Part shown: positions 17,328 through 24,405 of the stretch, piece by piece
Layout: each line of letters starts with the position of its first letter
Position numbering within the stretch: position 1 is the stretch's first letter
DNA from: Thermoplasmatota archaeon
Lineage (GTDB): Archaea > Thermoplasmatota > E2 > DHVEG-1
Reading direction: 5' to 3'
DNA: 32,124 nucleotides
Assembly (NCBI GenBank): GCA_022866015.1
Contig: JALHTX010000140.1
Span: 1-32,124, forward strand
Notes under the pieces: model-generated
Databases searched by the model: none
The model's input: only the letters and a program-made list of their open reading frames with translations
What the model was told of the DNA's origin: nothing
Made by a program: the position numbers and the translations under genes

Positions 17328-17361
17328 GGAAAAGAATTATTTCTTTTCCTCTAAATTTTTC
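17328..17361. terminator. Hairpin with T-runs between convergent genes
   Basis: Perfect inverted repeat GGAAAAGAA (17328-17336) and TTCTTTTCC (17341-17349) with a four-base loop, followed by T-rich sequence. It lies between the rightward gene ending at 17313 and the leftward gene ending at 17398, so it could end both transcripts. Confidence 0.6.
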
Positions 17362-17397
17362 TTTTTTAATTACAATATTATAAGTATTAAGTAAGTT

Positions 17398-17838
17398 TTA
17401 ATGAAATTCTTTTCTAGATAAATATAGCAAAACTACAGCTATAACTGATAAGATTCCAGGAATTATTAAAGGCCATATTGTAAAAATACCAATAATTGCA
17501 CAAGTTAAACAGATACCCCATAATTTTTTTCTAAAACAAAGAATACCACCAAGTATTGGAAATATAGAAATAACCATTGCAATTGAAAGGCAGATATTCA
17601 TCAAACCAATTACATCGTCTAATGTAATATTAGGATCTATTTCTGTAAACTGAGATATATTAATAAATTGTCCAGGATTAGAGGAGAGGGTTGCATTAAG
17701 AAATATCAACATAATAATTGATAAAACTCCAGCAATGATTAATAAAACACCTGCAATAATTATTTTTGGACTAGTTTTATTTTCTTTAGCATATGGGTTT
17801 AGTTGTAAATCATTTTCAAGCATTTGATTTTCATTCAT
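17398..17838 (-). CDS. Small membrane protein of unknown function
   Basis: A 146-residue protein with a hydrophilic N-terminal 24 residues and about four membrane segments (IIIAGVLLIIAGVLSIIMLIF first). The loop after the first one carries ISQFTEIDPNITLDDV. The end, SVIAVVLLYLSRKEFH, resembles that of the protein at 15423-16010. It begins three bases after the stop of the upstream gene at 17841, so both form an operon. Confidence 0.7.
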   Translation of the reverse strand: MNENQMLENDLQLNPYAKENKTSPKIIIAGVLLIIAGVLSIIMLIFLNATLSSNPGQFINISQFTEIDPNITLDDVIGLMNICLSIAMVISIFPILGGILCFRKKLWGICLTCAIIGIFTIWPLIIPGILSVIAVVLLYLSRKEFH

Positions 17839-17840
17839 AT

Positions 17841-18530
17841 TTACACCTTACTTTTTTTACTTCTTTTTCTTCTTTCAATCTGAATAATTATCAATGGTAA
17901 TACCTTTTTGATTACATAAAAAAAAGATAACAATCCATAAACAATTACCAAACAAACAAAAATAATCTGTATATTTAATGTATCAATATTTGAATATGAA
18001 ATCATTAAACCAAGTAACAGATTAAAAGGTAGCTGAAGTAAAATACTAGTAATTAAAAAACGAGTAAGTTTTCCTTGAAAAACACCAAAACCGATGTAGG
18101 CACCTGTTGCTCCATGAAATAATATTATTCCAACCGAGCCTATAGTGATAAAAGTTAAAATATAAATATTATTTGTCGAAATAGCTGCAGTTGCAATTAT
18201 CATAAAAGGAGTGAAAGAAGACCCAAATCCTAGGCCTAATGATAATCCATAAATTGGTGTTTCACTTTTTGTTTGGAATCTACGAAGGTTTAAAACAATT
18301 GTTTTGAATAATTGGTCAAAAAATGAAAGTACAATAATAAAAATTATTGATAAAGAAATAGTAAAAGACTGCACAAATGCTGCAATAAAACCCATTATGA
18401 TTCCTGCTATAAAAGTAAGAAACATGATTTTATCTTTATAATATCCTTCATATCCTTTAAGACTTATGTACATTATTATAAGGGCTGGTATAACACCAAG
18501 AAATAAGCTTGCTTGTGGTAATAAGTCCAT
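17841..18530 (-). CDS. Polytopic membrane protein, remotely PrsW-like
   Basis: A 229-residue protein with about seven membrane segments and a basic tail (ERRKRSKKSK). GLSLGLGFGSSFTPF and FHGATGAYIGFGVFQGK occupy places where PrsW-type intramembrane proteases carry conserved motifs, but the Glu-Glu catalytic pair is not seen. If related, it is probably inactive or diverged. This is a weak resemblance only. It diverges from tpiA and heads an operon with the gene at 17398. Confidence 0.6.
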   Translation of the reverse strand: MDLLPQASLFLGVIPALIIMYISLKGYEGYYKDKIMFLTFIAGIIMGFIAAFVQSFTISLSIIFIIVLSFFDQLFKTIVLNLRRFQTKSETPIYGLSLGLGFGSSFTPFMIIATAAISTNNIYILTFITIGSVGIILFHGATGAYIGFGVFQGKLTRFLITSILLQLPFNLLLGLMISYSNIDTLNIQIIFVCLVIVYGLLSFFYVIKKVLPLIIIQIERRKRSKKSKV

Positions 18531-18606
18531 TTTAATTCTCTAGTGAAATACAGAAGTATATATTAAAGATAATTGATTACCTTTTCTTGAGGAGCAAAAA
18601 AATATT

Positions 18607-19278
18607 ATGTTAAAAACACCTACGATTGTCCTTAATGTTAAAACATATACTGAAGCAACAGCAGACAAAGCACTTGAAATTGCTATATTAATGAATAAAA
18701 TATCAAAAGAAACTGGTGTAAGTATGGCAATAGCTGTGCAAGCAACAGATATAAAATTTTGTGCTGAAAAAGTTGATATACCTGTTTTTGCAGAGCATAT
18801 AGATCCAATAAAACCTGGTAGTCATACTGGTTGGACTCTTCCTGAAGCAGTAAAAGCAGTAGGAGCTGTTGGCACATTAATAAACCACAGTGAGCATAGG
18901 CTTATTCTTGCAGATGTTGATTTTTGTATAATACGTGCAAAAGAAATTGGCCTTGATCATATAGTGTGTTCTAATAATGTAGCAACATCAAAAGCGATTG
19001 CTGCGTTTTCACCTAATTTTGTAGCAATAGAACCACCAGAGTTGATTGGTGGAGATATATCTGTTACAACAGCAGATCCTGGTATTGTTAGTAAAAGTGT
19101 TGAGGCTGTTAAAAAGATAAATAAGAATGTAAGAGTACTTTGTGGTGCAGGGGTTAAAAATGGTCGTGATGTTTCAAAAGCAATAGCGCTTGGAGCAGAT
19201 GGCGTACTTCTTGCAAGTGGTGTTGTAAAAGCTGCTGATAAAGAAAAAGTACTTTGTGATTTAGCTTCAGGTTTATAA
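18607..19278 (+). CDS. tpiA: Triosephosphate isomerase (archaeal type)
   Basis: Interconverts glyceraldehyde-3-phosphate and dihydroxyacetone phosphate. The 223-residue length is typical of the shorter archaeal enzyme. Active-site residues are all present: N10 and K12 in LNVK, H94 in LINHSEHR, and E142 in AIEPPELIG. The phosphate-binding loop is near LCGAGVKNG and ADGVLLASG. GAGGAG lies upstream of the ATG and a TATA-like TATATATTAAAG about 45 bases upstream. Transaldolase follows 420 bases downstream. Confidence 0.96.
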   Translation: MLKTPTIVLNVKTYTEATADKALEIAILMNKISKETGVSMAIAVQATDIKFCAEKVDIPVFAEHIDPIKPGSHTGWTLPEAVKAVGAVGTLINHSEHRLILADVDFCIIRAKEIGLDHIVCSNNVATSKAIAAFSPNFVAIEPPELIGGDISVTTADPGIVSKSVEAVKKINKNVRVLCGAGVKNGRDVSKAIALGADGVLLASGVVKAADKEKVLCDLASGL

Positions 19279-19349
19279 AAAAAATTATTCTATTTTTTAA
19301 AATTATAATAAAACTAATAATGTTAATATGTAAATCGATTGAGATAAAA

Positions 19350-19505
19350 TTATTTTCTAAGTTTTCTAATTGTAAATTCTCCTTTTACTGTAGGTATTAT
19401 CTCTATCTCATCTCCATCATTTATATCATGGGCTTTTGCTAATTGACTAGGTATTGTAACCACCAGACTACTACCTACAATTCGGGCTTTTCTTGTTAGA
19501 GGCAT
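19350..19505 (-). CDS. AbrB/SpoVT-type small DNA-binding protein
   Basis: A 51-residue protein with the swapped-hairpin AbrB fold pattern: TRKARIVGSSLVVTIPSQLA, then DINDGDEIEIIPT and a last strand FTIRKLRK. Archaeal homologues act as regulators or as antitoxins; no toxin gene lies beside it, so a regulatory role is the simpler guess. The ATG at 19505 has a GGTTGATGGG stretch and a TATA-like run upstream. The gene is convergent with tpiA and divergent from transaldolase, and too short for most gene-length cutoffs. Confidence 0.8.
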   Translation of the reverse strand: MPLTRKARIVGSSLVVTIPSQLAKAHDINDGDEIEIIPTVKGEFTIRKLRK

Positions 19506-19697
19506 ATCCCATCAACCACAGAAAAAAGTAATGTATACTTGAATATATATATGTTTTGATATTTTCAAATATCTCTAAATATAAACCCTAAAAAATACAA
19601 AAAATGATAAGAAAACAAAACAGACAACAATAAATAAAAGACCAAAAAGTTATCAATACAAACCAGATATCCCATGACTTGGAACGAAGCATATATT

Positions 19698-20357
19698 ATG
19701 AAGATATTTATCGACACAGCAGATTTAAATGAAATAAAAGAAATAGCAAGTTGGGGAATACTAGATGGAGTAACAACTAACCCTACACTTGTTGCAAAAA
19801 CAGGTAAATCATTCAACGAAATAATAGATGAAATATTCAAACTAGTTGATGAACCAATAAGCCTAGAAGTATTAAGCGAAAACGCAGAAGACATGGTAAA
19901 AGAAGCAAAAGAACTTGTAAAAAAAGTCCAAGAAAAATACCAAAAAAACGTTGTAATAAAAATACCTATGAACTCCGAAGGACTAAAAGCAGTAAAAAAA
20001 CTTTCAAAAGAAAAAATAAGAACAAATGTAACCCTTATTTTTTCTGCAAACCAGGCACTCTTGGCTGCAAAAGCAGGAGCAACATATATAAGCCCATTTA
20101 TCGGAAGGCTTGATGATATTGGGCAAGACGGAATGCAAATAATAGAAGAAATAACAGAAATATTTTATAACTATGATATTAAAACAGAATTAATAGTTGC
20201 AAGTATACGCCACCCAATCCATGTAATTGACGCAGCAAGACTAGGCGCAGATATAGCAACAATACCACCAGAAGTAATTAGAAAAATGGTTAAACATTCA
20301 CTAACTGATAAAGGAATGCAAAGCTTTCTTTCAGATTGGAAAAAAGTAAAAAAATAG
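19698..20357 (+). CDS. tal: Transaldolase / fructose-6-phosphate aldolase-like enzyme
   Basis: Class I aldolase of the short transaldolase family, moving dihydroxyacetone units between sugar phosphates, probably for pentose synthesis in an archaeon without the oxidative branch. The sequence from the ATG at 19698 starts MKIFIDTADLNEIKE as in homologues; an upstream ATG at 19674 would add eight unconserved residues. The Schiff-base lysine is K88 in VVIKIPMN. SPFIGRLDDIG and VASIRHPIHV are family signatures. Length 219 fits the short form. A true transaldolase and an F6P aldolase cannot be told apart by eye. Confidence 0.9.
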   Translation: MKIFIDTADLNEIKEIASWGILDGVTTNPTLVAKTGKSFNEIIDEIFKLVDEPISLEVLSENAEDMVKEAKELVKKVQEKYQKNVVIKIPMNSEGLKAVKKLSKEKIRTNVTLIFSANQALLAAKAGATYISPFIGRLDDIGQDGMQIIEEITEIFYNYDIKTELIVASIRHPIHVIDAARLGADIATIPPEVIRKMVKHSLTDKGMQSFLSDWKKVKK

Positions 20358-20432
20358 AGTTTTATATTCTTTCTATTTTACCAAATATGAATTTTTTCTC
20401 CTGTTGATATAAAAATAAAAATCAGTGTAAAC

Positions 20433-20460
20433 AAATTTAGTGTAGGGAAAGGGATTTAGA
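20433..20460. repeat. tRNA-3'-end-like repeat, copy 1
   Basis: Imperfect match to the copy at 21606-21633. Read on the minus strand it resembles T-loop plus acceptor (AAATCCCTTTCCCTACA). It is more degenerate than copy 2. The two copies are direct repeats around the transglutaminase-like gene. Confidence 0.45.
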
Positions 20461-20515
20461 CTTCAAGTTAAAATCTCTTTTATAGCTTCTAATATCTTTT
20501 CATTTAGCAGATTTC

Positions 20516-21487
20516 TCATCTTTCAAATACTATGTTTTTATATGATTTATAATCAATATCTGGGAATTTGGGTTTAAATCTTGCTCTTATCTCTTCATCA
20601 TACTTTTTCTCTCCGCCTTTTGCTTCAAGTATCTTTTTTCCTGCTTCTATCTGATTGATTATATTAACATTAAGTGTGTTTAATGTACCTGGACCAAGTC
20701 TAGATAGAAGACTCATAGTAAGACCTACGCCATATGGTACTGATTCTGTTATAAAAATCGTACCAGGAACTGCTTCAAACCATGTACCTATTGATTCCTC
20801 CCCAAATTTTGTAATTGGAACGCCCATTGCTGCTTGGCGTTCAGGTGTAGGTCCTGCATGACCTACTACCCATTTACCATCAATACAAACCTCAATGTCT
20901 GCCTCTATTGAAAAATAACCAAGTGCATCATACCATCTACGCATCATTGTATCATATAAATCATCATACATTGATCGATTTTCAATTGCTGCAAACATTT
21001 TATATCTCGTTTTTAATCCAGCACATCTACATAAAGCTGCAAAAACGCTGTTTATATGTATACATGTACCTGTTCCTTGCTGGAGTGTTTGATCAACATC
21101 ATTTAATTTAAGTATTTCAAGTTCTAAATTCCTTTTACACCATTCAAAAGCTACTTCTGCAAATTCATAATCAGTTTTTTTAAAAACACCAAGTTGATGA
21201 GCTAGTGCTATTATGTTTTTATCATGTGAATTACACCATAATGTTGGTCGTTTATATTTTTCATTTTTATTAAAATATTGCATTCCTTCTTTATATTCAG
21301 GTAATTTGTATCTTCTCATTGGTCGGACATATTTTAGTCCAGTAGAAGGTTTTCTACTTAATTTTTTAATATCGCTCATGTTTGTTAAAAAAACCTTTGA
21401 AAAAGCTAGACCTCCACCAATCAGCAATTTTACATAGGTCTTATTAGGAATATATTCTCGGTCTTTCATCTCTAATAAACTTGTCAT
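20516..21487 (-). CDS. Transglutaminase-like protein with altered catalytic pattern
   Basis: A 323-residue protein of transglutaminase/protease-like fold. The nucleophile region is clear: QQGTGTCIHINSVFAALC with C142, followed by AGLKTRYKMFA. The usual next motif, His-Ala-Trp-x-Glu then Asp, is replaced: ADIEV with E195 in the His place and KWVVGH with H210 in the Asp place. The protein may therefore be inactive, or use a different arrangement. The N-terminal 80 residues and the tail after about 230 are not recognised. It has no signal peptide. It stands alone between two tRNA-like repeats, so it may have been acquired. Confidence 0.7.
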   Translation of the reverse strand: MTSLLEMKDREYIPNKTYVKLLIGGGLAFSKVFLTNMSDIKKLSRKPSTGLKYVRPMRRYKLPEYKEGMQYFNKNEKYKRPTLWCNSHDKNIIALAHQLGVFKKTDYEFAEVAFEWCKRNLELEILKLNDVDQTLQQGTGTCIHINSVFAALCRCAGLKTRYKMFAAIENRSMYDDLYDTMMRRWYDALGYFSIEADIEVCIDGKWVVGHAGPTPERQAAMGVPITKFGEESIGTWFEAVPGTIFITESVPYGVGLTMSLLSRLGPGTLNTLNVNIINQIEAGKKILEAKGGEKKYDEEIRARFKPKFPDIDYKSYKNIVFER

Positions 21488-21605
21488 ATTGACTACTCCC
21501 CTAACAATAAATGAAAATTTTAGATATATTATTTATGAATAATTGAATATGATATTTGTATATCATTTTTCCTGAATTTCTGTTATTTTCTAAGAAATAA
21601 AATTT

Positions 21606-21633
21606 TAATTTAGTGCAAGGGAAGGGATTTGAA
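21606..21633. repeat. tRNA-3'-end-like repeat, copy 2
   Basis: On the minus strand it reads TTCAAATCCCTTCCCTTGCA, which is the exact pattern of a tRNA end: T-loop, 3' T-stem, 3' acceptor strand and discriminator. No matching 5' half lies beside it, so it is a fragment, as left by integration into a tRNA gene. It borders the accessory island to its right. Confidence 0.55.
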
Positions 21634-21733
21634 CACCAAAATACCAGCATGATAAAGATTGACAGATTATGAATACAAGTGTAATCATAATAAGAAATAC
21701 TGAGAGTACAGTCCAAAATTATTTGTTTCCTGT

Positions 21734-22204
21734 TTATAGATTTTTTCTTTTATGCTTCTTCTTTCTAAACCTTGTTGTTTCCTCTATGACTTCCACAGGT
21801 TTATATGGGGGTCTCTTTAACTCCGTCTCTAGCCTCCCCAACCAGTCCTCAAGCTTATACACCTTCTCATGGAATTGCGCTCTTTTATGTGCTTGTTTAT
21901 ACGTCAAGCCTTTCGTCTCCATCAATTCCAGTTCAAACTTCTCATGCCCCTGAAGAATACGCTCCCTTCGTTTAGGGTCGTCATACACGTTCTTTCGTAT
22001 CCAAATCTCATTTTCTGGTATCTTATGTCGGAGACTAACAGGCAATTCGTTTTCTGGAAGCAAACCGTGTAGAGCGATATAGTCTCCCATCACCGATTGT
22101 GGCTTCACTTTCACGATAAAAGGCAGGGTTTCCTTCCCACGGCCATACGGGTCATACCGTTTCGCATCAACTCCTTTTTTTATTTCGCTCTTCTTCTTTT
22201 CCAT
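21734..22204 (-). CDS. Conserved HExxE-motif protein, virus/plasmid-like
   Basis: A 156-residue, strongly charged protein. The core is PENEIWIRKNVYDDPKRRE, then ILQGHEKFELELM, then GLTYKQAHKRAQFHE. The HEKFE motif followed by a LxY..AH helix resembles small proteins of archaeal plasmids and viruses with a possible metal site; I cannot name the family and do not claim protease activity. The tail is basic (RFRKKKHKRKNL). The gene is visibly richer in G+C than its surroundings (30 of 60 bases at 22081-22140), which suggests transfer. Confidence 0.65.
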   Translation of the reverse strand: MEKKKSEIKKGVDAKRYDPYGRGKETLPFIVKVKPQSVMGDYIALHGLLPENELPVSLRHKIPENEIWIRKNVYDDPKRRERILQGHEKFELELMETKGLTYKQAHKRAQFHEKVYKLEDWLGRLETELKRPPYKPVEVIEETTRFRKKKHKRKNL

Positions 22205-22267
22205 TAGCCGACCATCTCTTTATATCATTCAGATACGTTTCAAAAAAGGGTTAGAGTTTGGTTTTTT

Positions 22268-22537
22268 TCAATCAACTTTAATTTTATCTACTTTTGTTCC
22301 TTTTCTCTCATGGACTTGGAATATATGCATTTCTAGGGCTTTGTTAGTACTAAAAATTTTTTTACAATATCTACATTTAGGTATAATTTTTCCACTTAAA
22401 TTTTTAATTTCTTTTTTTTATTCATTAATCGCCGTGGTATGTGATAATGTAATTTTTTTCTGCCATTCATTAGTTTGAGGTATCTCAAAATCGTTCATCC
22501 AGTCATTAAATATATTGATATTTCTCATTTTTTTCAT
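22268..22537 (-). pseudogene. C2H2 zinc-finger gene interrupted by an in-frame stop
   Basis: One frame from the ATG at 22537 codes 39 residues (MKKMRNINIFNDWMN...), meets TAA at 22418-22420, and continues in the same frame for 49 more residues that contain a C2H2 finger: KCRYCKKIFSTNKALEMHIF, then VHE. The second part has no start codon of its own in frame. GGAAGG precedes the ATG. Either the gene is broken, the stop is read through, or two separate products exist. The finger resembles the one encoded at 22812-22907. Confidence 0.55.
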
Positions 22538-22594
22538 TTGTTTTTCCTTCCATCAAATCTAAAATTAATAATAGATTAATAGATATTAGAACTT

Positions 22595-22750
22595 TCAATT
22601 TGGCTTTATTTCATCTATATTTTTCCAAGCTTTTTCGACACTTTGTCCAAATGTTCTCACTTCTATTTTCTTTTTTAATCTAGAAATACGTATCCTCTCA
22701 CGCATTTCACTTATTCTTCTATCTATATGCTTTTCAAAAGCGTCACTCAT
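22595..22750 (-). CDS. Small basic helical protein, accessory island
   Basis: A 51-residue protein, mostly charged helix: FEKHIDRRISEMRERIRISR, then KKKIEVRTFGQSVEKAWKNI. AGGGAG lies seven bases before the ATG at 22750, which supports translation. I do not recognise the family; small size and basic charge fit a DNA-binding or coiled-coil role. It lies in a run of leftward minigenes. Confidence 0.55.
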   Translation of the reverse strand: MSDAFEKHIDRRISEMRERIRISRLKKKIEVRTFGQSVEKAWKNIDEIKPN

Positions 22751-22811
22751 TTTTTTCTCCCTCTTTTAAACATATTAATACCAATAATAGTTATATTTCA
22801 ATAGATCAAGT

Positions 22812-22907
22812 TTATACATGTGTTCCAAATTTTATCATGTGATCTTTTAATGAATCGTAGGTTCTAAATTTTCGTCCACAATAAATACATCTGCAAGTTT
22901 TTGCCAT
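22812..22907 (-). CDS. Single C2H2 zinc-finger miniprotein
   Basis: Only 31 residues: a pair of cysteines (C7, C10 in RCIYCGRKF) and a pair of histidines (H23, H30) with the usual spacing of an archaeal-virus-type C2H2 finger. AGAAGGG precedes the ATG at 22907. Similar one-finger proteins are abundant in archaeal plasmids and viruses, where they act as regulators. Known only by pattern here. Confidence 0.6.
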   Translation of the reverse strand: MAKTCRCIYCGRKFRTYDSLKDHMIKFGTHV

Positions 22908-22920
22908 ATTTTCCCTTCTT

Positions 22921-23070
22921 TTAGTTTTGTTTTTTATAACACTCCATCATGTAGATAATCTGACGGCTAACAGGTCTACGTTCCTTATTAGCTAATTCTC
23001 TAAGCTGTTTAAAATCTGCATCTGAAAGGCTGATTGTTGTTCTTTTAGTCATAGATTTTTTCCCCCGCAT
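22921..23070 (-). CDS. Ribbon-helix-helix (CopG-like) regulator 1
   Basis: A 49-residue protein with the RHH pattern: strand RTTISLSDADF, then helix KQLRELANKERRP and helix SRQIIYMMECY. Start is the ATG at 23070 with AGGGAG upstream; the internal ATG at 23052 matches the start of its paralogue at 23239-23379. The two are near-identical over the strand and first helix, also in DNA, so they arose by recent duplication. RHH proteins usually repress their own promoter, and TGCATA sites lie just upstream. Confidence 0.8.
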   Translation of the reverse strand: MRGKKSMTKRTTISLSDADFKQLRELANKERRPVSRQIIYMMECYKKQN

Positions 23071-23097
23071 AAAATCTCCCTCTTATTCTTATTAGTA

Positions 23098-23179
23098 TTA
23101 TGCAAAGTTATATAATATTAAGTAACTATACTATAATATAAATAACTTTGTGCATAACATTAAATACATTTATGCATAA
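23098..23179. promoter_or_regulatory. Operator cluster upstream of RHH gene 1
   Basis: TTATGCAAAGTTAT (23098-23111) and its inverted partner ATAACTTTGTGCATAA (23142-23157) flank a TATA-rich core; a palindrome TTATGCATAA follows at 23170-23179. Position over the leftward promoter of the RHH gene suggests autoregulation. Confidence 0.6.
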
Positions 23180-23238
23180 TTAATATCTGCGATAATGAAA
23201 TAGCCTACTCGCATTTTTAAAAAAAAGCACCCAATAAA

Positions 23239-23379
23239 TTATTTTTCCTTTTGTTGTTTTAAATAAAAATGCATCATGTAAACGAGCTGACGGCTAATAG
23301 GTCGATGTTCTTCTTTAGCTAATTCTCTAAGTTGTTTTTGCTCTTCATCTGAAAGGCTGATTGTTGTTCTTTTAGCCAT
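23239..23379 (-). CDS. Ribbon-helix-helix (CopG-like) regulator 2
   Basis: A 46-residue paralogue of regulator 1: MAKRTTISLSDEEQKQLREL, then helix with EEHRPISRQLVYMMHFY. GGAGTGA lies upstream of the ATG at 23379. A run of eight T shortly after its stop (leftward) can end transcription before the promoter of regulator 1, so each gene has its own unit. Upstream sites TATGCATAA and TTGCATA fit autoregulation, or cross-regulation given the near-identical DNA-binding strands. Confidence 0.8.
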   Translation of the reverse strand: MAKRTTISLSDEEQKQLRELAKEEHRPISRQLVYMMHFYLKQQKEK

Positions 23380-23395
23380 AAAAATCACTCCGCTG

Positions 23396-23532
23396 TATGC
23401 ATAATTGCATATTTCAACATTATTATTTTTTCATATTTTTCACATTTAATTATTGTTATGCAAAAGAGAATAACATTAATAAAAATAACATATTATAATA
23501 TAACAATGCATAACTTTAAATACAAATATGCA
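23396..23532. promoter_or_regulatory. Operator cluster upstream of RHH gene 2
   Basis: Repeats of the same TGCATA core: TATGCATAATTGCATA from 23396, TTATGCA at 23456-23462, TGCATAA at 23507-23513 and TATGCA at 23527-23532. A rightward TATA-like CTTTAAATA at about 23514-23522 overlaps the last sites, so a rightward transcript may also be controlled. Confidence 0.55.
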
Positions 23533-23832
23533 ATATGCTTATTGATGGTTGTTGAGGAAATGTGAAAACAACTCCTAGCAATCTATAATAGTTAAACAAA
23601 ATCCTTGGGGATGATGGGCTTAATCTTTTAAAAAAAACATCCTTTAGATCGCTCCGCACAGTAAAGAGATTCCTCTCCAATACCCTTTCATCCCTATCCC
23701 ATCTCAACATTTTCAATATTAATTTCTACGTTCATTGAAAAAATAGTTTGTGTCAAAAAAAAAGTATTAATGATGCAAAGAAAGAGTTGTTTTCATTGAT
23801 TCTTCTTTTATGCTATATCTGCTCCCTCAAAC
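23533..23832. other. Stretch without a convincing gene
   Basis: Holds a hairpin candidate GTTGTT...AACAAC (about 23549-23571) downstream of a rightward TATA-like sequence, and a leftward 66-codon frame (23516-23716) without a good ribosome site or recognisable sequence. A short rightward RNA is possible but unproven. The remainder is AT-rich sequence with nothing I can identify. Confidence 0.3.
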
Positions 23833-24030
23833 CTACCATTTCCTTTTCATTTTCATTCTTTCAGCATCTTCGTCTTTTCTATTAGTATTAATCTTTGTTT
23901 TTTTCAAGTATTCTTCTAAGCATAATTTACAAATAGCAACAATTTCTAGTCCATTGTCACCTGTTGTATAATGAATGGTTATGTCCTCTGCCTGAAAAAC
24001 TTTACCACATCTATTACATATATATTTCAT
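23833..24030 (-). CDS. Small CxxC zinc-ribbon protein
   Basis: A 65-residue protein with two CxxC pairs: YICNRCGKVF at the start and ICKLCLEEYL near residue 38, then a basic tail. It is a plain zinc ribbon of unknown function. Its ATG directly follows the TAA of the upstream RHH gene (TAAATG), the same coupling seen in the element at 1411, so it is translated with regulator 3. Confidence 0.7.
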   Translation of the reverse strand: MKYICNRCGKVFQAEDITIHYTTGDNGLEIVAICKLCLEEYLKKTKINTNRKDEDAERMKMKRKW

Positions 24031-24195
24031 TTATTTCACCTTATTATGCCCGCTTAATTTATTATTTTTTATGTAGAAATTTGTCATATAAACTATTTGT
24101 CTGCTATATGGTCTTTCTTCTTCTTTTGCGAGTTTTTTGATTAGTGTGTTTTCTTTTTTTGTTAGGGATATGTTCATTCTTATTCTTTTTTTCAT
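24031..24195 (-). CDS. Ribbon-helix-helix regulator 3
   Basis: A 54-residue RHH protein: strand KRIRMNISLT, helix ENTLIKKLAKEEERP and helix SRQIVYMTNFY. It is a more distant relative of regulators 1 and 2. It heads a leftward pair with the zinc-ribbon gene. Its start lies inside the palindrome CATGTTT-TACAC-AAACATG (24193-24211), which could block translation or be an operator. Different upstream repeats (TTTTACACA) suggest its own binding specificity. Confidence 0.75.
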   Translation of the reverse strand: MKKRIRMNISLTKKENTLIKKLAKEEERPYSRQIVYMTNFYIKNNKLSGHNKVK

Positions 24196-24248
24196 GTTTT
24201 ACACAAACATGTAATAATTTTACACATTTATATGCCTTTGTACACAAT
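24193..24248. promoter_or_regulatory. Operator region between regulator 3 and the rightward units
   Basis: TTTTACACA occurs at 24197-24205 and 24218-24226, exactly 21 bases (two helical turns) apart, and a related TTGTACACAA lies at 24238-24247. The palindrome at 24193-24211 overlaps. The region separates the leftward RHH gene from rightward unit A, so one protein could control both directions. Confidence 0.55.
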
Positions 24249-24292
24249 GATATATACCACCTGTTGCATACTACCATCATCCGACAAATTTT

Positions 24293-24315
24293 GGAAAGGA
24301 CAGGTGAGGTCAATG
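24293..24315 (+). repeat. Shared leader, copy A
   Basis: GGAAAGGACAGGTGA, then GGTCAATG: a 23-base leader ending in the ATG of the small open frame. 21 of 23 bases match copy B at 24789-24811. It carries a GGTGA ribosome site. Confidence 0.65.
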
Positions 24316-24402
24316 GAGATCATCGAACAAGTAAAACGACTGTTGGAATCACATATGATAAACAGTGGAATCAGAAATTTACTTCCGGAGCCTATGACTT
24401 AA
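24313..24402 (+). CDS. Small open frame of cassette-like unit A
   Basis: A 29-residue frame (MEIIEQVKRLLESHMINSGI, then RNLLPEPMT) starting at the ATG of the shared leader, with GGTGA six bases upstream. No family is recognised. Another frame across the same bases is also open, so the coding frame is judged only by the leader. It is followed by the 65-base structured box A. Confidence 0.4.
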   Translation: MEIIEQVKRLLESHMINSGIRNLLPEPMT

Positions 24403-24405
24403 CGT

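Noticed and set aside
23516..23716. 66-codon leftward frame in the RHH region
   Set aside because: No ribosome site, no recognisable motif, and it overlaps the operator cluster.
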